DNA of 64,000 nucleotides, from positions 1,272,615 through 1,336,614 of the forward strand of contig CP074575.1 in the NCBI GenBank assembly GCA_018394315.1. Reading direction: 5' to 3'. A program made the translations under genes and the position numbers. This DNA is from Mycoplasmatota bacterium (GTDB taxonomy: Bacteria; Bacillota_I; Bacilli_A; MAG-NZ). The first letter of the stretch is position 1. The number at the start of each line of letters is the position of its first letter. This document shows positions 18,194 through 27,151 of the stretch, one piece after another. The notes under the pieces are model-generated. The model was not told the origin of the DNA and did no database searches. It saw only the letters and a program-made list of their open reading frames with translations.

Positions 18194-18275
18194 AGTGCTA
18201 TAATATAGTGGAAAAGAAAGAATGAGATTAATTTTAGAAATATGAAAGAAGATATAATTAGTCTCAGGTGATACA

Positions 18276-18833
18276 ATGAACGTAATATTTGGGGGTGTCT
18301 TCAACCCACCAACCTTAGCACATTTTAAGGCTGCGGAAGAAATAAAGAAACGTTTTAATGTGAAGGAATTTATCTTTTTACCTGTTGGATTAAACTATGA
18401 ACTTAAAAATGTTTTAGAGGATGTTCACAGAGTAAATATGCTAAAAATAATGGCTAAACTGCTTGATGCAAAGGTTTCATTAATAGAAATAGAAAATGAT
18501 GAATTTTTAGGTACATATAGGACACTTAAAATGATGAATCTATCTGATTCTTATTTCTTGTTAGGATCAGACAATTTATATTCTCTTGAAAAATGGAAAA
18601 ATGCAGAGTTATTAATGGAAGAATTCCGTTTTATTGTTTTAAACAGGCAAGATAATATTCTAAAAGTTATTGAAGATAGTGAGTTTTTATCTAAATACAA
18701 GAATAGATTTACTATCATTAATGATTTTAACTATAATATTTCTTCAACAGAATATAGAAACAATTTTGATAACGAATTCTTGTTAGATGAGGTAGCAAAA
18801 TATATTAAAGATAATGGGTTGTATAGGAGGTAA
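18276..18833 (+). CDS. nadD: nicotinate-nucleotide adenylyltransferase (NadD-like)
   Basis: Adenylylates nicotinate mononucleotide to deamido-NAD. The 185-residue protein has the nucleotidyltransferase start GGVFNPPTLAHF, in which the usual HxGH reads TLAH, then FLPVG, LLGSDNLYSLEKW, and the closing SSTEYR motif that corresponds to ISST-x-[IV]R. In Bacillus nadD precedes yqeK; here it has moved next to nadE, which keeps both last steps of NAD synthesis together. The altered HxGH-like motif leaves a small chance of a related adenylyltransferase. AGGTG precedes the ATG. Confidence 0.78.
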   Translation: MNVIFGGVFNPPTLAHFKAAEEIKKRFNVKEFIFLPVGLNYELKNVLEDVHRVNMLKIMAKLLDAKVSLIEIENDEFLGTYRTLKMMNLSDSYFLLGSDNLYSLEKWKNAELLMEEFRFIVLNRQDNILKVIEDSEFLSKYKNRFTIINDFNYNISSTEYRNNFDNEFLLDEVAKYIKDNGLYRR

Positions 18834-18836
18834 ATT

Positions 18837-20645
18837 ATGTACAACAATGGTTTTATAAAGGTAGCAGTGGTAACACCAAGTGTAAAAGTTTCAAGACCAA
18901 TGGAAAATGCTATTGAAATGATAGAAATACTAAATGAAATTGAGGCTGGAATGGTACTTTTTCCTGAGTTATCAATAACTGGTTATAGTCTTGAAGACAT
19001 GTTCTATCATACTTCAATCATGAAAAAGTCAGAAGAAGCGATTAAGTACTTTTTAGATAATAATACTTTTGATGGGGTTGTTGTCTTTGGTGCACCATTT
19101 GAATATAAGGGAATGCTTTATAATGTAGCGATGGTCGCAGAACAAGGAAAACTACTTGGAATTATCCCTAAAATGTTTTTACCACACACTGGGGAGTTTT
19201 ATGAAAAAAGATGGTTTGCAGATGGTGTAGATGTGCAATTCGAAATTGAGTTTTTAGGACAATCTGTACCATTTGGATCAATTGTATTTAATAGTGACCA
19301 TTACTCTTTTGGAGTAGAAGTGTGTGCTGATATGTGGGGGCCTTTAAACCCATCAGCTAATTTATATTTATCTGGTGCAGAAGTTATGTTGAATTTGTCT
19401 GCATCAAATGAGTTTATTAACAAAACTGAGTCTAGAAAATTATTAATTAATGCTTCAACATTTAGACATAAAGGTGCGTATATTTATTGTTCAGCTGGTG
19501 TTAATGAATCAACAGGTGCTAACGTTTTTGGAGGAGATAAAATTGTTTCTGAAATGGGTGCTATAATAGCACATAAACAAGATTTTTCCTTTGACGCTGA
19601 GGTGTTATATGCTGATATAGATATAGCGTACTTAAAGCATGTAAGAAGAAGCAATGGATGGTTTAAGGATGCTCGTAAAAGAAACAAAATGAATGTATTT
19701 GAGGTGGATTTCACTTCAAATGAAATTGAATTTGAGATAAATAGAAAATTTGACAAAACACCATTTGTTCCAAAAAATAATATCAAAGAAGCATTTGATC
19801 AAATTACTTCAATTCAAACCAGTGCTCTTTTAAGAAGACTTAAACATATTAATACTCAAAAAACTATTGTTGGATTAAGTGGTGGTTTGGATTCTACATT
19901 AGCGTTAATACAAATGGTAAAGACATATGAAAGAGCTAATTATGATTTAAAAGGTATTATTGCAGTTTCTATGCCAAGTTATCCTACAAGTGACCGTACT
20001 AAAAACAACGCAAAAAAATTAGCAAAACAATTAGGTGTAACATTCATGGAAAAACCTATTCATGATATAGTAGATAGTCAAATGTTAATCATAGATCATG
20101 AGAAAAAGGATGTTACTTATGAAAATATTCAAGCTAGAGCTAGGACTAATATTTTACTTAATTTAGCAAATAAACATAATGGAATAGTAATTGGAACTGG
20201 AGATATGACTGAAACAGCTTTAGGATGGTGTACATATGGTGGTGATCAGTTCGCTCATTACGGTCTGAATGCTGGTATACCAAAGACGCTAGTTAGATTT
20301 ATGGTGAAGGAGTATGCTAATTATTTACCTGAGGTAAAAGATTGTTTAATTGATATTGTGAATACTCCAATCTCTCCAGAATTACTACCTGATCAAGTAA
20401 CTGAAGATACTATTGGAAGTTATGAGATAAACGATTTCATAATGTATAGATACTTAAAATTCGGTGACTCTATTGAAAGAATCAAGACATTTTTACCTGA
20501 TTCTGAAGAAATAGTTGATAATTTCTTTAGAAGATTTTATAAGAATCAGTTTAAACGTAATACTATGCCTGAGGGACCAAAAGTTATTTTTACATCTTTA
20601 AGTAGCCATTCAGATTTCAGAATAGCTTCTGACGTGTTTAAATGA
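18837..20645 (+). CDS. nadE: glutamine-dependent NAD+ synthetase
   Basis: Amidates deamido-NAD using glutamine. The 602-residue protein is the two-domain form: an N-terminal nitrilase-type glutaminase (about residues 1-270; Glu in FPELSITGY, Lys in IIPKMFLP, nucleophile Cys163 in FGVEVCADMW) and a C-terminal synthetase with the PP-loop SGGLDST near 348. An AGGAGG site overlaps the end of nadD and the stop overlaps mnmA (ATGA), so nadD-nadE-mnmA is one unit. Confidence 0.95.
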   Translation: MYNNGFIKVAVVTPSVKVSRPMENAIEMIEILNEIEAGMVLFPELSITGYSLEDMFYHTSIMKKSEEAIKYFLDNNTFDGVVVFGAPFEYKGMLYNVAMVAEQGKLLGIIPKMFLPHTGEFYEKRWFADGVDVQFEIEFLGQSVPFGSIVFNSDHYSFGVEVCADMWGPLNPSANLYLSGAEVMLNLSASNEFINKTESRKLLINASTFRHKGAYIYCSAGVNESTGANVFGGDKIVSEMGAIIAHKQDFSFDAEVLYADIDIAYLKHVRRSNGWFKDARKRNKMNVFEVDFTSNEIEFEINRKFDKTPFVPKNNIKEAFDQITSIQTSALLRRLKHINTQKTIVGLSGGLDSTLALIQMVKTYERANYDLKGIIAVSMPSYPTSDRTKNNAKKLAKQLGVTFMEKPIHDIVDSQMLIIDHEKKDVTYENIQARARTNILLNLANKHNGIVIGTGDMTETALGWCTYGGDQFAHYGLNAGIPKTLVRFMVKEYANYLPEVKDCLIDIVNTPISPELLPDQVTEDTIGSYEINDFIMYRYLKFGDSIERIKTFLPDSEEIVDNFFRRFYKNQFKRNTMPEGPKVIFTSLSSHSDFRIASDVFK

Positions 20646-21757
20646 AAGTAATTATCGGTTTATCAGGAGGAGTAGATTCAAGTGTTGCCGCTAAACTATT
20701 GTTAGATGAAGGTTATGAAGTTGAAGGTTTATTTATGCGAAATTGGGATTCAACGACTAATAATGATGTGCTCGGTAATCCTGATTTACTCGATGATATT
20801 TGCCCACAAGAAGTTGATTACCAAGATGCGCTTTCAGTAGCTAATAAACTTGGAATAAAACTACATAGAGTAGATTTTATTAAGGAATATTGGGAAAATG
20901 TTTTTGAGTACTTTTTAGATGAATATAGAGAAGGAAGAACTCCTAATCCTGATGTTTTATGCAACAAATATATAAAGTTTGATGCATTTATAAAGGAAGC
21001 TGAAAAATTAGGAGCAGATTTTATAGCGATGGGGCACTACGCTAAAGTCATCCATGGTGATGAACCTAAACTCATACGTGGAGTAGACAAAAATAAAGAC
21101 CAATCTTATTTCTTATGTCAATTAAATAAAGAACAATTGAATAAAACCTTATTTCCAATAGGGGATATTGATAAAAGTGAAGTAAGAAAAATTGCTAAAG
21201 ATTTGGATTTAGCAACAGCAGAAAAGAAAGATTCAACAGGAATATGTTTCATTGGTGAACGTCATTTCAATCAATTCTTAGATAACTACTTACCAGCAAA
21301 AAAAGGAAAAATGGTAACTCAGGATGGGGACGTATTAGGGACTCATTCAGGACTAATGTATTATACAATAGGACAAAGAAAAGGACTTGGAATTGGCGGT
21401 AGTCAAAAATATAGTAATGAACCATGGTTTGTTATTGGGAAAGACTTGAAAGATAATAAATTGATTGTTGGTCAAGGATTCCATAATCCTACACTTTATT
21501 CGGATGAGTGTATTGTTGATAGTATTAATTGGTTAACTGAGAGAAAGAATATGAAAATAACTGCTAAGTTTAGATACCGCCAACCTGATCAAGATGTTGA
21601 AATAGAATGGGTAGACGACGATACTTTAAAAGTTAAGTATCAAGGTGTACGAGCTGTTACACCAGGCCAAGCTTGTGTATTCTATGATGGCGATGTTTGT
21701 CTTGGTGGTGGGTTTATAAAAGAAGTGTTTTCCAAAGGAAAAAAAAGAATTTACTAG
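20642..21757 (+). CDS. mnmA: tRNA 2-thiouridylase MnmA
   Basis: Thiolates U34 at position 2 in tRNA-Lys, Glu and Gln. The 371-residue protein has the PP-loop SGGVDSS at residues 8-14, the catalytic cysteines Cys107 (NPDVLCNKYIKF) and Cys202 (DSTGICFIGER), and conserved GQRKGLGIGG. Its ATG overlaps the nadE stop. Together with trmR/trhP further on, it is one of several U34 modification genes in this window. Confidence 0.96.
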   Translation: MKVIIGLSGGVDSSVAAKLLLDEGYEVEGLFMRNWDSTTNNDVLGNPDLLDDICPQEVDYQDALSVANKLGIKLHRVDFIKEYWENVFEYFLDEYREGRTPNPDVLCNKYIKFDAFIKEAEKLGADFIAMGHYAKVIHGDEPKLIRGVDKNKDQSYFLCQLNKEQLNKTLFPIGDIDKSEVRKIAKDLDLATAEKKDSTGICFIGERHFNQFLDNYLPAKKGKMVTQDGDVLGTHSGLMYYTIGQRKGLGIGGSQKYSNEPWFVIGKDLKDNKLIVGQGFHNPTLYSDECIVDSINWLTERKNMKITAKFRYRQPDQDVEIEWVDDDTLKVKYQGVRAVTPGQACVFYDGDVCLGGGFIKEVFSKGKKRIY

Positions 21758-21766
21758 GAGGCAAAG

Positions 21767-22201
21767 ATGAAAGTAGCAAAGATATCATTTGAAAATGGAG
21801 AAAAGATTTTATTAGAGTTATTCTCTACTGATGCACCTAAAACGGTAGAAAATTTTGAAAAATTAGCTAGTTCAGGATTTTATAATGGACTTAAATTTCA
21901 TAGAGTTATCCCAGGATTTGTAGCACAAGGTGGTTGTCCAAAAGGAACTGGAACTGGTGGACCTGGATACACTATAAAATGTGAAACAGAGAATAATCCA
22001 CATAAACACTTAAGAGGAGCTCTTTCTATGGCTCATGCTGGGAAAGACACTGGTGGATCTCAATTCTTTATTTGTCATGATTCATTCCCCCATTTAGATG
22101 GAGTTCACACTGTGTTTGGACAAGTAATTGAAGGTGAAGATGTTGTACTTAGAGTTGCTCAAGGCGACGTGATGAAGTCGGTTGAGGTTTTTGAGAGATA
22201 A
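21767..22201 (+). CDS. cyclophilin-type peptidyl-prolyl cis-trans isomerase
   Basis: A 144-residue cytoplasmic cyclophilin with no signal peptide. It shows the active-site segments [21 protein letters not shown] and [12 protein letters not shown]; the catalytic Arg in FHRV is present. An AGGAGG site precedes the ATG, 9 bases after mnmA. General protein folding role; no specific client can be deduced. Confidence 0.93.
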   Translation: MKVAKISFENGEKILLELFSTDAPKTVENFEKLASSGFYNGLKFHRVIPGFVAQGGCPKGTGTGGPGYTIKCETENNPHKHLRGALSMAHAGKDTGGSQFFICHDSFPHLDGVHTVFGQVIEGEDVVLRVAQGDVMKSVEVFER

Positions 22202-22220
22202 AAGATTAGGATATGGTATT

Positions 22221-24416
22221 ATGGAAAAATATTTACAAGGTTATGTAAAAGTAATTCTGTATCAAAATAAAGATAATGGTTACTCAGTAATTAAAGTTAA
22301 GGTTACTGAGAATACTGAGGAAATTAACGATATAAGTGATTTAATGACAGTTACTGGTTATTTACCTACGCTGAGAACAAATGAACTTTATCGTTTTTTT
22401 GGTGATTTTAAGGAACATTATAAATATGGTAATCAATACAATGTAAATAAATATGAAAATATAATAGCTGATTCTAGGGAAGGATTAATAAGATATTTAT
22501 CTAGTGATATTTTCTTTGGAGTTGGACCGAAATTAGCGTCAAAAATTGTCGATAAAATTGGAGAAAATTGTATTGAAGTAATCATTGATAATCCGGAAAA
22601 ACTAAAAGAGATTGGTATAAATGATCGAAAAATTAATGCTATTCATCAAGCTCTTATGCAAAATCAAGGTATTCAAAGAGTACTACTATCTTTATATGAT
22701 TATGGATTTAGTGCTAGAGTTAGTATGGCTATTTATAATACTTACTATAATCAATCATTATCAATTTTAGAAAGCAATCCTTATCAACTGATTGAGGATA
22801 TTGATTCAATTAATTTTAAAAGAGCTGATGAAATTGCCATGAAATTGGATTTCACTTTAGATAATGAATTTCGTGTTAAGGCATTGGTTTTAGCTATCAT
22901 GTCTAAAGAGAGTATGAGTGGGGATACATTTATAGAAAATTCAGTATTAATTGAAAGGGTCCTAAAAGATGTTAACAGAAATGAATACTTGATTGATGAT
23001 AAGAAGGTACAAAAGCATATCGATATTCTAAGAGAAGAAGAAAAAATATATATCATTGAAAATAAAATAATGTTACAAGAACTGTATGAAGCTGAAGAAT
23101 CTATCGCAAGCGATATCATTAGGTTTAATCCAAATAAACCAAAAGATAATAAAATAGACACAATTATAGAATCAGTTAGTCAAAATATAGATATAGATTA
23201 CTCATTAGAACAAAAAGAAGCAATAAAAACTGCTCTTATGAATCCGGTAACAGTTCTAACGGGGGGACCAGGAACAGGAAAGACTACAGTTATAAATGGA
23301 ATTATTAAATCATATGAAAAATTGTTTGAAGTCTATGATAGAAGAAAAATTGCATTAGTAGCACCAACTGGAAGAGCAGCTAAGAGAATGACAGAAACAA
23401 CAGGATACACGGCTAAAACGATACATAGTTTCTTAGGCTATGATTTTAATGGGATATTTACTCATAATAGAGAAGACCAATTGTCTCCTAAACTATTAAT
23501 TATCGATGAAAGTTCAATGATTGATACTTTGCTTACAAAGCAATTATTAGAAGCACTTGTTAATAGTGTTAGAATAGTAATTGTTGGTGATAACGATCAA
23601 CTTCCTTCAGTAGGACCAGGTCAAGTCTTACATGATATTATTGAAAGTGGTATTGTGCCAGTGATAAGATTAAACAAAATCTTTAGGCAATCCTCTGATT
23701 CAAACTTAATTACTTTAGCACATGAAGTTAATAATAACAGACTTCCAAATGATACATTGAATAGCTATGATGATGTTACATATATACATACTATTAATGA
23801 GATATCTTCAGCAATTAAACAGATAATAGAAAAGGCTGTTGAAAGAGACTACGAAATCGAGAATATTCAGGTTCTTGCTCCTATGTATAAAGGTAGCGCA
23901 GGAATAGATAAGATTAATATAGTATTGCAAGAATGTTTAAATCCTAAGGGTCCAAATGAAATTGAACATCATGGAGTAATTTATAGGGTTGGTGATAAAG
24001 TGTTACAACTAGTAAATCAACCAAGAGAAGGAATAATGAATGGTGATGTAGGTATAGTATGTGATATTTCTAAAAGCAATTCGACTACAAAAATTTCAGT
24101 TGATTTTGATGGTATTATAGCTGAATATGGATTGTCAGATTTATATAATTTAAGGCATGCTTATTGTATTTCTATTCATAAATCTCAAGGAAATGAGTAT
24201 CCGCTTGTAATATTGCCAATGTCATTTAGTTACCGAATTATGTTAAAACGAAAATTAATATATACTGCTATCACTAGAGCTAAACAAAAACTAATTGTTG
24301 TTGGAGATTTAAAAGCAATGAAATTTGGAGTTGAGCAAATAGAAAAATCTAGAAGAACTTTACTTAAAAAAAGATTTGAAGAAATTAAAAATAGAAAAAA
24401 TTACTCGACATTATAA
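22221..24416 (+). CDS. recD2: RecD2-like ATP-dependent DNA helicase
   Basis: A 731-residue superfamily 1B 5'-3' helicase that works outside RecBCD. The N-terminal OB/helix-hairpin-helix region includes FFGVGPKLASKIV; Walker A (GGPGTGKTT) is near residue 348, Walker B reads IIDESSMID, and the last motif AITRAKQKLIVVGD ends the 2B/2A core. ATG 22221 is preferred because it gives the family's N-terminus; an upstream TTG at 22182 overlaps the cyclophilin gene. The neighbours downstream match the B. subtilis yrrC (recD2) region. Confidence 0.94.
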   Translation: MEKYLQGYVKVILYQNKDNGYSVIKVKVTENTEEINDISDLMTVTGYLPTLRTNELYRFFGDFKEHYKYGNQYNVNKYENIIADSREGLIRYLSSDIFFGVGPKLASKIVDKIGENCIEVIIDNPEKLKEIGINDRKINAIHQALMQNQGIQRVLLSLYDYGFSARVSMAIYNTYYNQSLSILESNPYQLIEDIDSINFKRADEIAMKLDFTLDNEFRVKALVLAIMSKESMSGDTFIENSVLIERVLKDVNRNEYLIDDKKVQKHIDILREEEKIYIIENKIMLQELYEAEESIASDIIRFNPNKPKDNKIDTIIESVSQNIDIDYSLEQKEAIKTALMNPVTVLTGGPGTGKTTVINGIIKSYEKLFEVYDRRKIALVAPTGRAAKRMTETTGYTAKTIHSFLGYDFNGIFTHNREDQLSPKLLIIDESSMIDTLLTKQLLEALVNSVRIVIVGDNDQLPSVGPGQVLHDIIESGIVPVIRLNKIFRQSSDSNLITLAHEVNNNRLPNDTLNSYDDVTYIHTINEISSAIKQIIEKAVERDYEIENIQVLAPMYKGSAGIDKINIVLQECLNPKGPNEIEHHGVIYRVGDKVLQLVNQPREGIMNGDVGIVCDISKSNSTTKISVDFDGIIAEYGLSDLYNLRHAYCISIHKSQGNEYPLVILPMSFSYRIMLKRKLIYTAITRAKQKLIVVGDLKAMKFGVEQIEKSRRTLLKKRFEEIKNRKNYSTL

Positions 24417-24481
24417 TATCTATTATGGTAAAAATATTTATGAGGAGATTCCTCTATTTCTAACCGAAAGTAGGTGTAATA

Positions 24482-24640
24482 ATGCGTAGATTTATAACGT
24501 ATATGATGCTTGGAGCATTATCAAGTGCAGTAATATCAAGAACTTATTCTGGAATGAATACAGGCGGAGTTGAAAAGACTGTGAAAGATGTCTTAAGATC
24601 AAATGAAAAAGCGATGAGATGGTTACGAAATAGGATGTAA
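24482..24640 (+). CDS. small protein resembling YrzQ (DUF3918-type), unconfirmed
   Basis: A 52-residue basic protein with a short hydrophobic N-terminal stretch (ITYMMLGALSSAVI) and a basic helical tail (NEKAMRWLRNRM). A TAGGTG site precedes the ATG and a strong terminator follows. In B. subtilis a similarly small protein, YrzQ, lies by recD2 (yrrC) and the AI-2E-type gene yrrI, so position and shape suggest the same family. No function is known. Confidence 0.55.
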   Translation: MRRFITYMMLGALSSAVISRTYSGMNTGGVEKTVKDVLRSNEKAMRWLRNRM

Positions 24641-24666
24641 CTAATTATAATTAATTAGTTATCTAT

Positions 24667-24694
24667 GCGGATTTCTTCGGAAATCCGCTTTTAT
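24667..24694 (+). terminator. terminator after the YrzQ-like gene
   Basis: GCGGATTTC, TTCG tetraloop, GAAATCCGC, then TTTTATTT. A perfect 9-bp stem. Confidence 0.88.
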
Positions 24695-24751
24695 TTGCGT
24701 TTATTTTAAATATATTAACATACAATATAGAGAATAAATGAAGGTGAAATA

Positions 24752-25798
24752 ATGAATAAAAAGATAATGAGTTTGGTAGCTTTATTTTTAATAACTATAA
24801 CTGGATATTATTTTTTAAGAATATTTCCGTATATATTAAATATAATTAACTTTTTGTTCTCTATACTTTTGCCTTTTCTTTATAGTTTTATTATTGCCTT
24901 TTTACTTGCTCCTATTGTAGATAGATTTGAAAGATATGGTAGAAGTAGAATGTTGGCAGTTACTATAGTGTACATTTTTATGATTTTAGGGCTGTCATTT
25001 ATTTTTGTTAATCTAGTACCAATTATTATTGATCAAACAGAGTTGTTAATTGAAGGAATACCAACGCTCATAGATGGCATTGAAAACATTGTGCTAGATA
25101 TTAAGAACTATCTAAAGTTTTTGCCCGATGACATCGAACCAAATTTTGATAATTTCACTCAATTATTGTCATCTTTAATTGAAGTTGTATATGGATGGAT
25201 AAAGAGTTCATTCAATAATATTTTCTCTTCTATTACAGTTGTGGTATTAATACCAATTATTACTGCTTATTTACTATACGATTATAATAAAATTAAACAA
25301 AACTTAAAATTATATTTAATAAAAAAGAATAAAATATATACTAAAAAATTTCTAGAAAAGGTTAATGACTCTTTAGGAATGTACGTTCGAGGATTATTTT
25401 TAGTAATGTTAATTCTCTCTATTTTATCTTCTATTGGATTTTTAATAATTGGCTTAGAATATTACTTATTCTTTGGTATTATTGTTGGATTAACAAACGC
25501 AATACCGATTTTCGGTGCATTTATAGGTGGATGTTTTCCGGTATTATACTCTCTAAGTATTTCATTCAATAAAGCTATATTAGTTTTAGTTATAATAGTA
25601 ATTTTACAATTCGTTGAATCATCAATAGTTACTCCATATATCCAAAGTAAAAACATGAAAATTCATCCATTGTTGATTATTTTATCAATTTTATTATTTG
25701 GAAAGTTATTTGGATTCTTAGGAGTTTTATTTGCTGTACCACTTGTAACCTTAATAAAAATTACTTACCAGTTTATAAGAAATAAAGATATGATATAA
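24752..25798 (+). CDS. AI-2E family transporter (YrrI-like), copy 1
   Basis: A 348-residue membrane protein of the AI-2E/UPF0118 family with about eight hydrophobic helices. The mid-region YDYNKIKQNLKLYLI, GMYVRGLFLVMLILSILSSIG, GLTNAIPIFGAFIGG and the C-terminal SSIVTPYIQSKNMKIHPLLIILSILLFGKLFGFLGVLFAVPL are characteristic. Family members have varied proposed roles (Na+/H+ antiport, autoinducer export). GAAGGTG precedes the ATG. The genomic position before alaS matches B. subtilis yrrI. Confidence 0.88.
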   Translation: MNKKIMSLVALFLITITGYYFLRIFPYILNIINFLFSILLPFLYSFIIAFLLAPIVDRFERYGRSRMLAVTIVYIFMILGLSFIFVNLVPIIIDQTELLIEGIPTLIDGIENIVLDIKNYLKFLPDDIEPNFDNFTQLLSSLIEVVYGWIKSSFNNIFSSITVVVLIPIITAYLLYDYNKIKQNLKLYLIKKNKIYTKKFLEKVNDSLGMYVRGLFLVMLILSILSSIGFLIIGLEYYLFFGIIVGLTNAIPIFGAFIGGCFPVLYSLSISFNKAILVLVIIVILQFVESSIVTPYIQSKNMKIHPLLIILSILLFGKLFGFLGVLFAVPLVTLIKITYQFIRNKDMI

Positions 25799-25825
25799 TA
25801 AGAAAAATCATTTAAGAGGAAAATT

Positions 25826-26866
25826 ATGGATAAAAGGATAAAGAAGGCACTTTACTATTTAACTATACTAGCTATTATTTATATGATATATAAACTCGTT
25901 GATCCTGTTTCAGCAACCCTTAGAACTCTGTTTGGATTGTTACTTCCTTTTTTGTTTTCTTTTGGAGGAGCATTTGTTTTAAATAATATTGTTGATTTTC
26001 TCGTTCAAAGAAAAGTAAAAAGATTTATTGCTGTGTTTATTGTAGTTATTTCCTTTATCTTGTTTGGTGTAATACTTATTGGACAACTTTTGCCAATGAT
26101 ATTTAGTCAGTTCACAGATATCGTTAATAGAGGGCCAGAAATAGTAGCTAGCATCACTAAGGTATTTGATGGTTTTTTAAGCTATTTTAATGTTTCATTG
26201 AGCGAATTTGAACTAGATTGGGAGGGAGTTTTACTTGAAGAAGTTAATAGCTCTTATAATCTGATTTCCAAAATAATTTCTGGACTCTTTAATTCGTTGT
26301 CATTTGTGTTTTTAACGCCAATTCTATTAATCTACTTTTTATATGATTACGATAAAATAAGAGATAACTTTAAACGATTTCTAATAAAGCATCGTCATGA
26401 AAAGGAATATAGATTTTTTAAGGAATTAGAGAGACTTTTATCAAGATATGTTGGTGGTTTATTGTTGGTAATGTTAATATTATCAATTGTTTCATTTATA
26501 ATATTTACGATATCTGGTTTAGAAAATGCTTTACTCTTTGGATTTATTATAGGCTTAACTAATTTAATTCCATTCTTTGGAAATATAATTGGTGGAGCGA
26601 TAGCTGTTTTGTTTGCAGTAAGTCAATCTACAACTTTAGCACTTATTATATTAGTTGAAGTAATTTTGTTAACTTTCATAGAGTCAAATTTCGTTACACC
26701 TTATATACAATCAAAAAAATTTAAGATTCATCCTATTGTTATAATTCTTGGAATCACTATATTTGGTTATTTGTTAGGATTTATTGGCGTTTTACTAGCG
26801 ATACCGTTGATCATTACAATTAAACTAACAATTAAACATTATAGGCTTGATAAAATCATTAAATAA
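25826..26866 (+). CDS. AI-2E family transporter, copy 2
   Basis: A 346-residue paralogue of the preceding gene, 27 bases downstream, with the same segments in the same order (YDYDKIRDNFKRFLI, RYVGGLLLVMLILSIVS, GLTNLIPFFGNIIGG, SNFVTPYIQSKKFKIHPIVIILG, IGVLLAIPL). The pair looks like a tandem duplication that has diverged substantially, mainly in the N-terminal half. It is followed by the T-box leader of alaS with its own promoter. Confidence 0.88.
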   Translation: MDKRIKKALYYLTILAIIYMIYKLVDPVSATLRTLFGLLLPFLFSFGGAFVLNNIVDFLVQRKVKRFIAVFIVVISFILFGVILIGQLLPMIFSQFTDIVNRGPEIVASITKVFDGFLSYFNVSLSEFELDWEGVLLEEVNSSYNLISKIISGLFNSLSFVFLTPILLIYFLYDYDKIRDNFKRFLIKHRHEKEYRFFKELERLLSRYVGGLLLVMLILSIVSFIIFTISGLENALLFGFIIGLTNLIPFFGNIIGGAIAVLFAVSQSTTLALIILVEVILLTFIESNFVTPYIQSKKFKIHPIVIILGITIFGYLLGFIGVLLAIPLIITIKLTIKHYRLDKIIK

Positions 26867-26879
26867 ATAATTAAAATTA

Positions 26880-26908
26880 TTGTATTGTAGGTAAATTATG
26901 TATATAAT
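26880..26908 (+). promoter_or_regulatory. sigma-A promoter of the alaS T-box transcript
   Basis: TTGTAT at 26880-26885, 17-base spacer, TATAAT at 26903-26908. Transcription would begin just before the T-box stem I. Confidence 0.75.
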
Positions 26909-26917
26909 ATATTATAT

Positions 26918-27130
26918 TGCGATGACGAAGATAAGTAAGAATACTATTATTGTTAGAGAGTCCTGATGGTGAAAATGGATAATTAATAATTTCTGAAAGC
27001 TACTTCTGAGTATAGTATAAAATACTACCTTGATCGGGTTAAGAGTTTTTGAAGGTGCATAACGTAAGTTATGAACTAAGGTGGTACCGCGTATAACACG
27101 TCCTTAGATTAATTCTAAGGGACTTTTTTA
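26918..27130 (+). promoter_or_regulatory. T-box riboswitch controlling alaS
   Basis: The leader shows the T-box features: AGAGAG in stem I, an apical GGTGAAA region, the near-invariant AAGGTGGTACCGCG at 27078-27091 (its GGTGG bulge pairs with the NCCA end of uncharged tRNA), and an intrinsic terminator (GTCCTTAGA/TCTAAGGGAC then six T) at 27100-27129. A GCT alanine codon at 26999-27001, flanked as GAAAGCTAC, is the likely specifier, in agreement with the downstream gene. Uncharged tRNA-Ala is expected to stabilise the antiterminator and raise alaS expression. Confidence 0.93.
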
Positions 27131-27151
27131 TTTTAGAAAGAAGTGAAAATT

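Noticed and set aside
19484-19786. A 100-codon minus-strand frame inside nadE
   Set aside because: Antisense to a long, well conserved gene, with no initiation signal.
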